The notes below the pieces were generated by a model. It had not been told where the DNA came from. It saw only the letters and a list, made by a program, of their open reading frames with translations, and searched no databases. Positions 35,905-47,757 of a stretch of DNA of 64,000 bases are shown piece after piece. Positions within the stretch are counted from its first letter, which is position 1; every line of letters begins with the position of its first letter. The stretch comes from Bryum argenteum (taxonomy: Eukaryota; Streptophyta; Bryopsida; Bryales; Bryaceae): NCBI GenBank assembly GCA_037043015.1, contig CM073324.1, forward strand, positions 26,304,097-26,368,096. Reading direction: 5' to 3'. Position numbers and translations under genes: made by a program.

Positions 35905-38371
35905 ATGGCGGAGGAATCTTTGCCCAAGCCTCTGCGCATTCTCTTCTGCGGACTGGAATGTGACGTTGCCGAAGCCTACACGCGAAAGCATGTCCAGCAA
36001 TTCCCGCATCTTTCAGTAATACATCCTCATTCATTGCATGAACCATCCATTGCCCTGTCTTTGCTATCTGATGTTGAGAGTGAGCCGACGAGTTCGACGT
36101 TCGTGCAGGACAGATGGATGCTTGCTCCAGGGAGGAAGTGATCGATCGTATAGCGGATTATGACATCTGCATTCCTGCGATGGGACGAATTGATGCGCCT
36201 GTGATTGCTCGTGCGAAGCGATTGCAGCTTATCGTGCAATTTGGTGTCGGCCTTGACGGTAGGGTGTGGCTCCCGGTTTGCAGGATTGTTCTTTAATGAC
36301 GTGTTTCAAACAGTTGGAATGATTCGATTGCTACCAGGAGTGGACATTGAAGCGGCCACAAGAGCAGGAATCAAGGTGGCCAGAATCTCGAGCGCATTCT
36401 CTGGAACTGCTATTACATGCGCGGAGCATTGCATTTACTTGATGCTTGGCCTTCTTCGTCACCAGGTCTATTCGAATGATACCAGAACTTTCTCTTTTCA
36501 TAGATCTAGTCGAAGATGATTGTTCTCTTCGAGGTGTGGCGTCAGCTTCGTCGTTGTTGGTCACTCAACATTTGAATCATGAGATTTGATTGTGACAGAA
36601 TGCAATCCACGTCCCGCCATTGCTGGTGTATGATGAATGACTGACAGTGACAAATTGCTTTTGTGGCAGAGAGAAATGGCGTCGTCAATTGCCGCAAAAA
36701 GATTAGGCGAACCTGCCGGCAGCACTTTGTATGGGAAAACTGTACGTAAGATTCTTGATCACATAACAGTATCCATCAAGACTTTGAGTATTTCAAATTT
36801 AAGCGGGAGTTTCCAACTAACCAGCCGTGCATTGTGATTGTCTTAAAGGTGTTTATACTTGGATACGGAAATATTGGGAAGGAACTAGCACGACGCTTGA
36901 CATGCTTTGGTGTGAAGATACTTGCTGTCCGCCGATGCTGGCCTATTTCTCCCCTCTCAGCCGATGGTAACTGTCAAGAAGGTATGATTCTCTGTTTTAA
37001 GCCAAAGGCTTTTATAATTAGTAGCATAGTTTAGCTGACAAGTCTTTTCTCGAATATGCTGCGGGTAGTGATTGAGAATTGCTCACTTTTGACAGTCTGG
37101 AAGGGATTTAGCATTGGACTTCTTTGCGCTGCATTGTGAACTCATTGACCATGTATTTTAACGTCATTTCTGTACACGGATGCAGCTCAATCCAAAAGGT
37201 CTGAAGTGGATGACTTTATACATGAGAAAGGTGGCACAGAGCACACCCTCGAGTTTGCCAGCCGTGCTGATATTGTTGTTACGTGTTGTTCTCTAAATCC
37301 TTCAACGGTGAGCTTTTTATCCGTACCTTCGTCATCATTCACTTCAAACACTTTCTGACTTGGACAATAATCCACATCCACTCGCTTGAAAATCTGATAG
37401 AGGAATCCTTTGAGTTTAGGGTCAAAAATCTCTCAGGAACTTGCGTATGTTCAAGCGCATTATGTATTGGATTTTTAATCTCGAATCTCTGCTCGTCGGC
37501 ATTGCAGAAAGGACTCGTTGATGCCACGTTCCTCTCAACTATGAAAAAGGTATTGTGTTTCCTTATTCCTCTAGTTACAACTATGAAAAAGGTAGAAGAA
37601 TCTTTCAAAGAACTGCGAGATATACAGATTGGAGAGTGAATAGAATGGAAATGAGTTTCTGACGTCTGCACTACAAGAATGCTTATGAAGGCGCTGTTTA
37701 CAACGTCCAATCCTTATCACAAGACAGAAAAATGATGGACAAAAAATTACTCACTGAGTGCAGGGAGCGTATGTTGTGAATGTAGCAAGAGGGAGCATAC
37801 TTGATTATGATGCTGTCATGGCGGGACTCCAGTCGGGCCACCTCGGTGGACTGGCGATGGATGTTGCTTGGTCCGAACCCATTGATCCTTCAGATCCAAT
37901 CTTGCAATTTCCTAATGTTTTGATTACACCTCATGTTGCCAGCCTTACTGGATCCACTTACGACAACATGGCAGAAGTACGTGCATACTAGTCTTCACTA
38001 TTGAATCAGAGTTACGATGGTGATGAAGTTTTGTTGAAGAGATTGAAGCCCATGGATTACAATTTGTGATTGATTCTATTATTGCTGATCACTCATAGTG
38101 GCCAAGTCATAGTGACCATATCAAGAGCGTTCGAAGTTTGGGTTGCAATTTGGTCATGCTTTGTGATCTACTTATCAAGCTTGCCTTGCCAAGGCAAGGC
38201 CGTTGACCTTCAGACGTGATACGGTGGTTTAGTCCCTGAATTGTCATGACACCTTCTAAGCAATGAGTCGTACTGATTCCACTTTTCCTGTTTGTTTTTC
38301 AGATCATTGCCGACTCCGTACACCAATTGTCCAATGGAAAGCCAACGTCTTCCATAGAATATGTGAACTAG
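35905..38371 (+). CDS. D-isomer-specific 2-hydroxyacid dehydrogenase family protein, 9 exons
   Basis: Exons 35905-36015, 36114-36258, 36338-36465, 36670-36741, 36849-36981, 37186-37307, 37508-37549, 37764-37976 and 38303-38371 join in frame to 344 residues, the same length I recall for the plant homologue At1g72190. The NAD-binding loop LGYGNIGKEL lies at residues 156-165 (G157, G159, G162). The catalytic triad of the family is visible: Arg260 in VNVARGS, Glu289 in DVAWSEP and His308 in ITPHVAS. Such enzymes reduce or oxidise D-2-hydroxyacids with NAD(P); substrate cannot be told from sequence. No targeting signal is obvious (start MAEESLPKP), so a cytosolic place is likely. For exon 1, the donor at 36016 with acceptor before ATG at 36114 was preferred because it keeps frame and family spacing; the alternative 36080/36108 would leave a 29-bp intron. 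Confidence 0.88.
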
Positions 38372-38496
38372 GAAGTATGCATCTCATCTACTGTCACTGA
38401 GATATTCTTAACTTATGTATGACAGCTATGTAGCTATGTAAAGATCAATGAGAGGTATATCTTAACTCGAATGTCGAAATTCGACATTTGTGTTAA

Positions 38497-39283
38497 CCTC
38501 TAAAGTGGATTGAGGCCAGATTTGGTTGATTAGGGTTTGGTCAGCGTCTGGGTTTCTAAATTCAGCTTGCATGAAGTTGAAACCATTTGCAGGTTGTAGG
38601 ATTTTTCATATCTTTCTAAGAAGTATTTTTGTGCCTCAAAATTCCTCATTCTTAGGAGATGTTCTCTGTTAAAGATTCAAAATACTCAAAATTTGTCCAA
38701 GACCAATTAAATTGCAGAAACATCAAAAATTCACCAAAAATTGAAATTTTACTTTCTCTCAAATTTTGTTTTCTTGAACGTGTAAATAATATTTAATGCA
38801 TGATCTCAGCATTCGGATTTTCATTCCAATCATTTTTCACATGCCATTTATATTGTCAAAGATCAATTGTTGTAGTTGAATTTCAACATGTGAATATTCG
38901 AACATTTCTTTAGGTTTTATATGTTGAATGACGGTAGAAATTGCATAAACATGTTCCTACTTCATTTAAAAACAAGGATTTGAAGAGCCTCATATCAAAT
39001 TTTCTACCAAACCTATTTGACCCTCAAAAAACTAGTCATTCTTTCTACAACAAGGGAAAAAAAAATTCTTCTCCAACTTAAAATATTATTACTTCACAAT
39101 TGGTAAGGAATTTGAATACGAGATACGATATATGTATACACATACAAGTCAAGTACTAGATCCTACACTTACATACCCAAAAATACTCCCAAAATTTGGA
39201 AACTTTCACCTCAAATCGATAGAGGCTAAATTTTGGCAATTTTGAGACTTTCTAGTAGTTTTTAGGCAAGTCCATTTTCGGGG
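38497..39283 (+). mobile_element. TTAA-bounded non-autonomous element, long family, copy 3
   Basis: Starts CCTCTAAAGTGG after TTAA (38493-38496) and ends CCATTTTCGGGG before TTAA (39284-39287). The interior is clearly related to 13244-14075, sharing CCTCAAAATTCCTCATTCTT and AAAATTCACCAAAAA. It sits 125 bp after the stop of the hydroxyacid dehydrogenase gene, so it may lie close to or within its 3' UTR. No transposase frame is present. Confidence 0.65.
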
Positions 39284-39546
39284 TTAACCTCTAAAGGCCG
39301 GAGGGGTTTGGAGAAAAACCTAGATGAGTTATAAAAAATGGATTCTTCAATTCTTATCAAGTAGTGCTCCAAAGATAGTGTAAAGACCTTAAACCCTACT
39401 TTAGAGCTATATGGTTAAATTTCCTAGTATCAAAAATGCTTTTATATTATACTTAAACTTTGAAAATAAAGATATAATGTACTCTCTATTATTAGTAATT
39501 GGAAATTGATATGATTGGCTAGAATCAAATATTCTATGATAAAATG

Positions 39547-39900
39547 GATAGAGGCCACAAGAGAAATTCCATCTTGTTTAGAAGCGAGCGTGAATAGAGT
39601 GTTTGTTTGTCGTACCCTTAGATGTATGCCCAGAGGTTGTCACACCAATTATGGCGGGACTACCAACCCCTCTTGAGGTGAACACTATGCTTATTCCTAC
39701 CTAGCCACTAGTGACTTAGAGACAATGGACATGGTATCCCCCCAAAGCGCTTTGAGGTACCCATACAACGAGGACCAAGAACCCCCCACCATAGTTGAAT
39801 GGACTATGGTAGTGAGCACCATGCCTGCGTCGGAGTAGAACCTACGACCTCCTCATTGGGGGCCATGAGCGCTAACTACCAAGCGAAGGCTTCACTACTA
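39547..39900 (-). mobile_element. tRNA-derived SINE, copy 2 (inverted, diverged)
   Basis: Reverse complement of the family at 11987-12342: the head reads CTTCGCTTGGTAGTTAGCGC with the B-box-like GGTTCTACTCC, then GGTACCTCAAAGCGCTTTGG. The 3' end at about 39547 is worn and I could not find a convincing target duplication, so it is an older insertion than copy 1. Confidence 0.8.
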
Positions 39901-39905
39901 GATTT

Positions 39906-40928
39906 CATCACTATGAACTACAACCATATCGCACCTATTTACACTAGACAAGTGCAAAATTGGAGCCCTAAAATCATAAATGCAATTACATAAATACGTA
40001 GTTATAAATTTAGTTGCGAAGGAATGTAGCTTCTCTTACGGCATACATCCGTGTTGGGTACTGCTCGTTCCCATGCGTTTGGAGTTCTCATCCGCCCAAG
40101 TGCACGGGGGGTCACTAATGGAGGATATGTTTGGGATAATTTACTTCTAACGAGATGAATAATGTTAACCTGAGAGGATAAAAGTAAACACAGAAGTTAC
40201 TTGGTTAGATGGTGAAAAAGTGTTCCACTCGGGTAAACATTTGCGTGTAGAGTAATTTCTTGTTTCCGGTTAAATTGTGCACATGAATTAGGGAAAATAA
40301 TTGGAAAAACTGAATTTCAATTATTAGATTTCCTTATGCTTCTATTAGTAATTGATGGTAAATGGCGAATCACGATGAGGTCATTTTTTGAGAGGGGCGG
40401 CGATTCCCAGACGTGGAGATCAATAAGTGGTTGAGATCGGTGTTAAATTAACGAGTTCCATTGCCAATCGTCTCCGTCGACTTACGGTGCTACTCTTCCA
40501 TTCACATTCAGCAACAACCACTAGTTGTTCTCTATGAGACTGACATCTATGTTGTATCACATCTATGTTAGTATTACTTAAAAACTATCACTCATTTATG
40601 AAACTCTTGCAACCACTAGTGGCCAAACAGTATTACACGAATGTGTACGAAATAAGTTTGAATTCCGAAAACTCGCATGCCCAGCATGCTTCTGCACAAG
40701 ACTAACAACAATACAATATATTGTCTGTGTGGGTGGTTAGTCTTGTATTTACTATAACATGTACAGAATTGTATGTTGGACACATATGAAGCAGAGAAAA
40801 AGTTAAATGAATATCTAACAGAGTCGATTTTAATTGCGATTGTCTGCACTGCCATCATCTGATGACGACTAAGCTTTCTCTCTCTGAGTTTCTTCCTTCT
40901 GGTCCAATCCGTAGTCCTAGAACTCAAC
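39906..40928. other. Intergenic; no gene seen
   Basis: AT-rich DNA without recognised features. Its right end may contain the 3' flank of the decayed minus-strand gene described next. Confidence 0.35.
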
Positions 40929-41362
40929 TTAAGCATCCTCTCCGTTGTCCCCTCCCTCGTCCTCGCTGCTACCCGATTTGGAAGTACGTGATCGACTTGA
41001 ACTTGCTTCTTTTGAGGTTTCACCCTCCTCTTCATCATCAAATGATGTTCTCGTAATCTCCTCGTCTCCGTCTCTTGAAGCCTGATTTTTATGTTGTTTG
41101 TCGCATGCTTTCAACCCTTATGTATGCTGAATGGCCAAAACTTTGTCATTGTTCCTTGCATTGGTGTTGTACCGCTTCCAAATAATGTCAAACAGGCCTT
41201 GAAGTCCTACCCGTTCTCTATTGCAACCTCCTCATCCATTGGCACTCTATGGAACTCTTCCTCCTAAAATAAGAAATTATAGCACCTGTCAACCCAAAAT
41301 TCAGAAGATACAAAGCTCTTGGCATGTCAAATTCTGAAATGCCCACCAAATTCTAGAATATT

Positions 41363-41677
41363 TGTTAGAGATTAGGTTGCTCGTAGTTTATAAGAGCACC
41401 TAATAGTTATTAGAGTATGTTAGAGTAAGTAATAGAGGCTAGGTCTTAGTCCTCTAGGGTGTGTGAAGAGGGCTGGTCCTAAAAGCCTTAGAGAGAGAGA
41501 AGAGAGGACTTAGCCTCTCGGTTATCCCATATTGTTTGTAGCACCATGTGCCTACCTATGGATACATAAGCAAGGGCTTCGAATGAGTATGTATCTCTCA
41601 TTCAAGCATTCATTGCTCTACCTTGTGTGTAAGCTTTGATGTTTGTATTCTCTCTCACCCTCTATTGAGCTTCAATA
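41363..41677 (+). repeat. 5' LTR of the copia element
   Basis: 315 bp, begins TGTTAGAGATTAGG and ends CTTCAATA. By eye it is identical to the 3' LTR, which implies a young insertion. Confidence 0.92.
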
Positions 41678-41692
41678 GGTTATGGGCCCACT
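41678..41692 (+). other. Primer-binding site matching half of initiator tRNA-Met
   Basis: GGTTATGGGCCCAC follows the 5' LTR without a gap. It is the reverse complement of the anticodon stem-loop of plant initiator tRNA-Met (GTGGGCCCATAACC), not of the tRNA 3' end, whose site would read TGGTATCAGAGC. This is the arrangement known from Drosophila copia, which primes from a cleaved 5' half-tRNA. Confidence 0.85.
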
Positions 41693-41769
41693 ACTCTTGT
41701 AGTGAGGTTGAGTTTGAATACATTTGGAGGCTTGGAGAGGTCAAGGAGGTGTTGCACACACTAATAGGG

Positions 41770-42120
41770 CTGATTTGCACTCCTTGGAGCATTGGAGGTG
41801 CATTTGGAGCCATTTGGAGGTGTTTGCAACCATTTGAATGTGTTTTGAGGTGACTTGGAGCCATTTGGAGGTGTTTGCAACCATTTGAGGCTTTGGAGGT
41901 GCATTTGGAGCCATTTGGAGGTGTGTGCAACCACTTGGAGGTGCTTGCAACCTTTTGGAGCTTTGGAGGTGTACTTGGAGCCATTTGGAGGTGTTTGGAG
42001 GTGATCTGAGGCATTTGGAGGCAATTGGAGCATTTTGGAGGTGTTTGGAGGTGATCTGAGGCATTTGGAGGCAATTGGAGCATTTTGGAGGTGTTTGGAG
42101 GTCTCTTGAAGGCATTGGAG
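41770..42120 (+). repeat. GGAGCCATTTGGAGGTGTTT-type minisatellite in the copia leader
   Basis: Many imperfect copies of a short unit (CATTTGGAGGTG) fill the leader, including a near-perfect doublet of GGTGATCTGAGGCATTTGGA. On the minus strand the array is free of stops and yields long but meaningless open frames. Confidence 0.85.
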
Positions 42121-42164
42121 GATTGTGAGCTTCCCTTGTTTTGGTTAGAGTGTTTCTAACACAT

Positions 42165-42314
42165 GAAGGGGCTGATTTGAGCATTTGTGGTGCATGTGTG
42201 CACACAAGGGGCTGATTTGAGCATTTGTGGTGCATGTGTGCACACAAGGGGCTGATTTGAGCATTTGTGGTGCATGTGTGCACACAAGGGGCTGATTTGA
42301 GCATTTGTGGTGCA
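42165..42314 (+). repeat. Four 40-bp tandem repeats in the copia leader
   Basis: A 40-bp unit beginning GCTGATTTGAGCATTTGTGG recurs at 42171, 42211, 42251 and 42291 with hardly any change. High identity between units points to recent expansion. Confidence 0.9.
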
Positions 42315-44636
42315 AGAGAGGTGTCTTGAGGCTCCTAAGTTGAGATTTGAGTGATTTGTTGATCTAGTGTAGGGAGTGCACAAGTGCTCATTTGGAGGCA
42401 TTGAGGGCTGATTTGAGTGCTTTGAGGTGCATATACACCTTGTGAGTGTGGAGGAAGCCTAGATCTAGGATTTGGACGTCAAAGAGCTTGAGTGTGATTT
42501 GATTTGAGTGGGAGCAAGTGGATCTTGCTTGTTTGAGTGTTGGAGGGGCTTATTGTGCATTGTTTTGTGCACAAGTGTGTTTGCACACTCCAAGAGGGTT
42601 GATTTGAGTGTTTGAAGCTAGATTTGAGTGCTTGGTGTTAGGGCTGCATTTGTGCTTTGCCATGGCTTCCTTGGAGGGTGAGAGTGTTAGGGTGCTTGAG
42701 AAGTTCAATGGCACCAACTTCAACTTGTGGAAGTTCAAGATGAACTTGGCACTCGATTCCATGGACTTGTGGGAGATTGTTGAAGGCACGGAGGAGGCAC
42801 CACCATCTCATGCAAGTGACAAGGACAAGAAGGAGTACCAAAGGAGGGTGAGGAAGGCCATGTCCATGATTGGGCTCAATTTGGTGGATGCGCAACTTGC
42901 TCACATCAAGAGTTGCAAAGGACCCGGCGGAAGCATGGAGGGTACTTTGTAACATCCATGAGACAAAAAGCTTGTCCAACATACTCTTCTTGAGGCGCAA
43001 GTTCTTCACAATGAAGATGGAAGAAGGGGTGACTTGTTGGAGCACATCAACAACATCAAGGCACTTGCGGATCAACTTGCTTGCTTGGATGTGCCCATGA
43101 AGGAGGAGGATATTGTTATGACCTTGCTTGATAGTCTCCCATCTTCATTTGAGCACTTGATAACGGCTTTAGAGACCTTGACCCTTGCTGACCTTAAGAT
43201 GGAGTTTGTGGTGTCGAGGTTGATGCGTGAAGTGTCCAAGAGGAAGGAGAGGGTTGCTCAAAGTGGTGAGGAAGCGTTGGTGGCGGCTCAAAACAAACGG
43301 AGGATGCAAAATGGGCCAGGACGTGCTTCAATTGTGGCAAACCGGGCCACATTGCAAGGTATTGCTTCCAAGACAAGAAGGAGAAAGAGAGTGCCAATGT
43401 TGCAAGAAACAAAGACAATGAGGAGGAGTATGCGTTTGTAAGCGCCGTTGTTGCAAGCAAAGAGGAGATGTGGGAAGAGCATGCCTTTGCAAATGGAGAT
43501 GGAGATGACAACACCATGGCCAAGTGGATCATGGATTCGGGAGCCACCAAGCACATGTCACCTCATAGGGCAAAGATTTCAAACATATGAGGTAATATCA
43601 CCACCACGAAATGTGCACTTGGAGATGGTAGTATTGTGCATGCGGTCGGAGTTGGCACCATTGTTGAGGAGGTGAAGGTGATGGGAGTAAAGCACAAAAT
43701 CAACATAAAGGAGGTTCTCCACATCCCAAAGTTAAAGAGAAATTTGTTATCCATAGCAAAGCTTGCTCTTAATGGCTTAAAGGTGGAGTTTGATGATAAT
43801 GCATGCATTGTGAGGGCCGCAAATAGGAAGGTGATTGCTAGATTGCCAAGAGAAGGGAGTTTGTATCAAATGCCCTTCTCTATGTATGATATGGCCAATG
43901 TGGCACACCAAATGCCACAATCAGCGCCTGGGAGCTACGCCATAGGCGCCTTGGGCATTTGAATGTGAAGAATTTGAAGGTCCTTGAAAGGATGGTAAAT
44001 GGCATGCAAATCAAGAATAGGACATCAAATTCAGCGGCTCGTGATGTAGTGATTGCGGAGGAGGCCACTTGTCGAGATGCGAATGTGGAGATGCATCCAA
44101 GTGGGAGTTTGGAGCCACTATGGTGATTGGGGTGGATGCAACTCCAATTTCAGCGTGCGTTGTCTGAGAGGCTTAAGTTGGAGAAGAGCCTAAAAGGAGT
44201 GCAAGAGCCGAAAGAGAAGGAAGAGGAGGATGTGGAGGTTGAATCACATGAGGAAGATTGAAGAGGGCGGCGTGCGAGGCCCATGGTATCCAATAAGGGA
44301 GAGGAGGTCACTTGGTGAGTGGTGGTTAAACCATATTCTTCCACCATCTATTGAGGTTGAACGTGCAAATCTTATTTGTTTTTTTATGATACTTTGAGTT
44401 TGGGTGATGCTTTGCAAAGTGTGCATGCAAGCAAGTGGGAGTTGACCAAACAAAACAATGGCACATGGGAATTGGCTTTGTTGCCAAATGCGCCCAAGAT
44501 AGTTAGAGGATGGAGAGGAGAGCTTGACGTATTACTAAATGGAGGACATAGTGGGTGATATGTTGACCAAGGCGTTTACCAAGGTGAGGCACAAGGAGAT
44601 GGGATTGCGAGGAGAAAACTACTCGCAAAGTGGGAG

Positions 44637-44951
44637 TGTTAGAGATTAGGTTGCTCGTAGTTTATAAGAGCACCTAATAGTTATTAGAGTATGTTAGAGT
44701 AAGTAATAGAGGCTAGGTCTTAGTCCTCTAGGGTGTGTGAAGAGGGCTGGTCCTAAAAGCCTTAGAGAGAGAGAAGAGAGGACTTAGCCTCTCGGTTATC
44801 CCATATTGTTTGTAGCACCATGTGCCTACCTATGGATACATAAGCAAGGGCTTCGAATGAGTATGTATCTCTCATTCAAGCATTCATTGCTCTACCTTGT
44901 GTGTAAGCTTTGATGTTTGTATTCTCTCTCACCCTCTATTGAGCTTCAATA
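44637..44951 (+). repeat. 3' LTR of the copia element
   Basis: Second copy of the 315-bp LTR, offset 3274 bp from the first and followed by the ATATT target duplication. Confidence 0.92.
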
Positions 44952-47757
44952 ATATTCACCTTCCACATCATGCTTACAGAAGTTTCTATAACTTGACATC
45001 TAAATGTTACATATTAGAGCCCATTGAAATTGCTAATGCAAAGGGATATTAAAATACTTACAAATTTCTAAATCAAGCATGCCACTCCCAACAAACCAAG
45101 TTAGTGTGCGTACCCCATTCGTTTTGTTCTTACATTAATTAGCCGCTACTTTGCATTTGTTAAATTTTTCCTAATATGACTAGTTAGAAATGGAGACCCA
45201 AATATTATTCCACGCCTTGACGGTAAGACCATGAGCGATGGGAGTATACTTTTTTGAGTTATGTTTCTTCATATGATTCCTTGTTCTCTGCCTCCTTTGT
45301 TTAATATTTGTTGCTACATCTTCTAATACAAATTCTATATCATGTTTACTTGGAAACAAGGTCCAGACCCTATTGGCAAAAGCTCTCTTCAATCCCTAGT
45401 TTTGTTGTGGCCAAGGTATGTCTCAGGCAAAAATCCATGGAGCTCGGTCATGGGTGTAACTCTGCATATGCTTCCAAAACCTTCCAATCGGTTGGCCCTC
45501 TGCATTAATCTCGCATGGAGGCACATCTTTGACAATATCCCTTATTCCTATGGAATGCAAATCATTGATAACATTGTTGTAGCTAGACAAACTAAGACCT
45601 GAGTAATCTATGAAATGGGAGTTTTTTTTTTCCTCCCACTCTGTTTTGACTTACCTTGAGGCCCTTTGATGCCTCCTTTGTCTCCACTGTGCCCTTTGAT
45701 GGTTGGCCTTTGCTGCTCTCTCGAGGTGAGTGCACTTGACATTTAAACTTCTTTTTACCTTCAACCTCTAGTAATGCCTTCTTCTTCTCCAAATCCCTCA
45801 TAGCTTTGTCAATGCTCTTCATCCGGGCCTGTTTTTCTGCCGCCCTCTTTTGCCGCCTAAACGCCTTCTTTGACTGTTGAGTAGGTTCCGGCATTGTAAT
45901 CTCCTTCAGCAAATTCCCGTTTTTCTTTAACTTTGACTTATCACGCTTATGTATACTCCTAGTCTGCCCCTCTTTTGCTCCAATTCTTTCCAGCTTTTCT
46001 TCTTAACATTTGGAGGTGTTTAGGAGTCAAAGGTGAGGAATCAAACAGTTAGAAAGAAAGTAAGCTCCACTAGGGGATGCTTTCCGCATGACTGGCAGTC
46101 TAAATAGAAATGTATAGAAAGTGATAATTGTTACCTCAAGAGGCATTCGTTTGCTTAGGATTGCCTCGAGGTTCAACTTCGGCTCTTCTATAATCTTCCC
46201 TCCCTTCAATGTCAATTTCCTAGGTGACACAATGGGCACTAACTTTAGCGGTGGAGGAGACGAATTTTCTCGACTCAGCTTGTATTTTGGAGGCCGAGTG
46301 CTAGCAGTACCCTATGGTGGAGAAGGCGGAATGGGCAAAGGGCTTTGTGATTTGGTCTTCCTTAACTCCGCCAAACATGCTGCTACTGTAAGTTCACATT
46401 GCTTAGGCTTCGTCCAAGGTGGAGGGCTTCCAATCTCTGCATCCGTTGGAGGGAACTCAATCGCACTTATAGAAGGCGCTCCTTGGTTGATTGGTACTGA
46501 GACTAATCCGACCCTCCTGCGTCATTTGTATCAACGTTGGTTACTTGTAATGTTAGAACCAACGAAGCTGCACTTGGAATCTCGTTTAATTTCTCAGTAA
46601 TTACATTTGGTTCGCGGCAAACCACTCCCTGTTATGCGCCCCTGCACTATCCCTTCTTCATTTCTAATTCTTCTCTACTTTGGATCGCCCGTGCGTTTGT
46701 GTCCTTCTTGTAAAAATTGAACGAAAGCTCTTTTGATCTCAGAGTGTCTTCCTCCATTTCCGAGCCCCCATTTTTGGCCGCTACCTTCGTAACCTCCTCT
46801 GCAAGTACGGCTGATGCGTCTTCCTTTTCACCTCCAACCGTGCCTTCTGCACTATGTAGAAATGCAACCACTTCTTTCTTTGTAGTATTGGCCTCTAGAC
46901 CTAGGAAGCTCGACCCTGCATTTCAAACGAGCCTACTTTTTAATTCAATTGCGACCAACCCTCTAAATTACAAACTCAGTAGTGAAGAGTACAAAATTCT
47001 TACCTTTGCCACCTCTTGAACAAGTTGCAATTGGTGCCGAAACAGGCGGCAGCTCCTCGGCTTCCAAGTACTTGTAGAGGCTTCTTTGAGTTAATTTCGT
47101 CCCATGCTTGATCACGTTGCTTTCCACCAGCTGAGTCTTCTTTGAGTCCTTGTCGTTTTCTTCGCATGCAAAGATTCCCTCTTGCTCTTTTTACCTCGAG
47201 CTTCTAGACTACTACAACTCTTGGAGTCTCTTTGAGGAACCCGTACATTGTTGTGTTCTAGCCTTTGATCGATCGTCCAGTGGATGATGTAGACTCAGTA
47301 GCCTTCGAATGTTGCCTTGATGTCTTCTTCCTTTTTGCTAGAAACTTTATCGATAGATCAATAACAGTATCCGCACTTTGCAAGTACATGGATATGGTCT
47401 CCTCCTCCTTCCCTACTTCGTTTTTTGTTCTCAAAATCTTCTTTGTCCAAACTTGTTGCTATTGTGCTCCATTCTTCTTCCTCTTCCTCCCTCTCTTTGA
47501 CTCCATACGTGGTTGAGTACTTGCAGACATCCCTGTTTCAAACATGCAGTTGTAGGTTTGAGACTCTTGGTGGCATACGACTGCTTTGCAGGCATTTCAA
47601 CATCCTTCTTCTTGTACAGTGTATCCACCTCTTTCACTATGAGATTACAAATTTCATCTTCCTCGCAATTGACCCTTGTGTCGTAAGCAATCCTACAATT
47701 GCATGCAGGCGCATTCCCACTACCTCCTCCACTACCGGCCATTTCAATTGCACTCAT

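Larger units (their letters stand above)
41363..44951 (+). mobile_element. Ty1-copia LTR retrotransposon, internally deleted, recently inserted
   Basis: Two 315-bp LTRs that look identical (41363-41677 and 44637-44951) start TGTTAGAG and end TTCAATA. They are flanked by a perfect ATATT duplication (41358-41362, 44952-44956). The internal part is only 2959 bp. In order it holds a 1-kb leader, a broken gag (from 42662), a CCHC zinc knuckle at about 43324-43365 (CFNCGKPGHIARYC), a protease motif at about 43530 (WIMDSGATKHM), the pre-integrase motif RRLGHLN near 43945, and the end of RNase H near 44540-44600 (DIVGDMLTKAF). Most of integrase and all of the catalytic reverse transcriptase are missing, and frameshifts interrupt gag. 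A purine tract (AAAGTGGGAG, 44627-44636) precedes the 3' LTR. It must have been moved by proteins of a relative. Confidence 0.93.
40929..47742 (-). pseudogene. Decayed multi-exon gene of unknown family, split by a copia insertion
   Basis: On the minus strand several blocks with protein-like content and good splice sites lie in order: 47742-47003 (starts MAGSGGGSGNAP, ends before GTAAGAATT), 46915-46135 (ends SKRMPLE before GTAACAA), about 45990-45655 (RRQKRAAEKQARMKSIDKA, ends before GTAAGTC), 45598 to about 45180 (DIVKDVPPCEINAEGQPIG and AFANRVWTLFPSKHDIEFVL) and about 41275-40929 (acidic, Ser-rich C-terminus ending EDEGGDNGEDA). The blocks contain in-frame stops, including TGA where CGA is plausible (after CGYCY and ATFEGY), and frameshifts. 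The arrangement of a W-rich block followed by a basic stretch weakly resembles plant En/Spm-type Transposase_24 proteins; I am not sure of this. The retrotransposon at 41363-44951 lies inside it in the opposite direction. Confidence 0.5.

Noticed and set aside
36080-36108. Intron 1 of the hydroxyacid dehydrogenase placed at GTGAGC...GTGCAG
   Set aside because: It would keep frame but be only 29 bp, too short for a plant intron; the 98-bp alternative gives the family spacing.
41741-42304. A 187-codon minus-strand open frame (CTTNAQISPLCAHMHHK repeats)
   Set aside because: It is the stop-free reverse reading of the copia leader minisatellites; repeat periodicity explains it fully.
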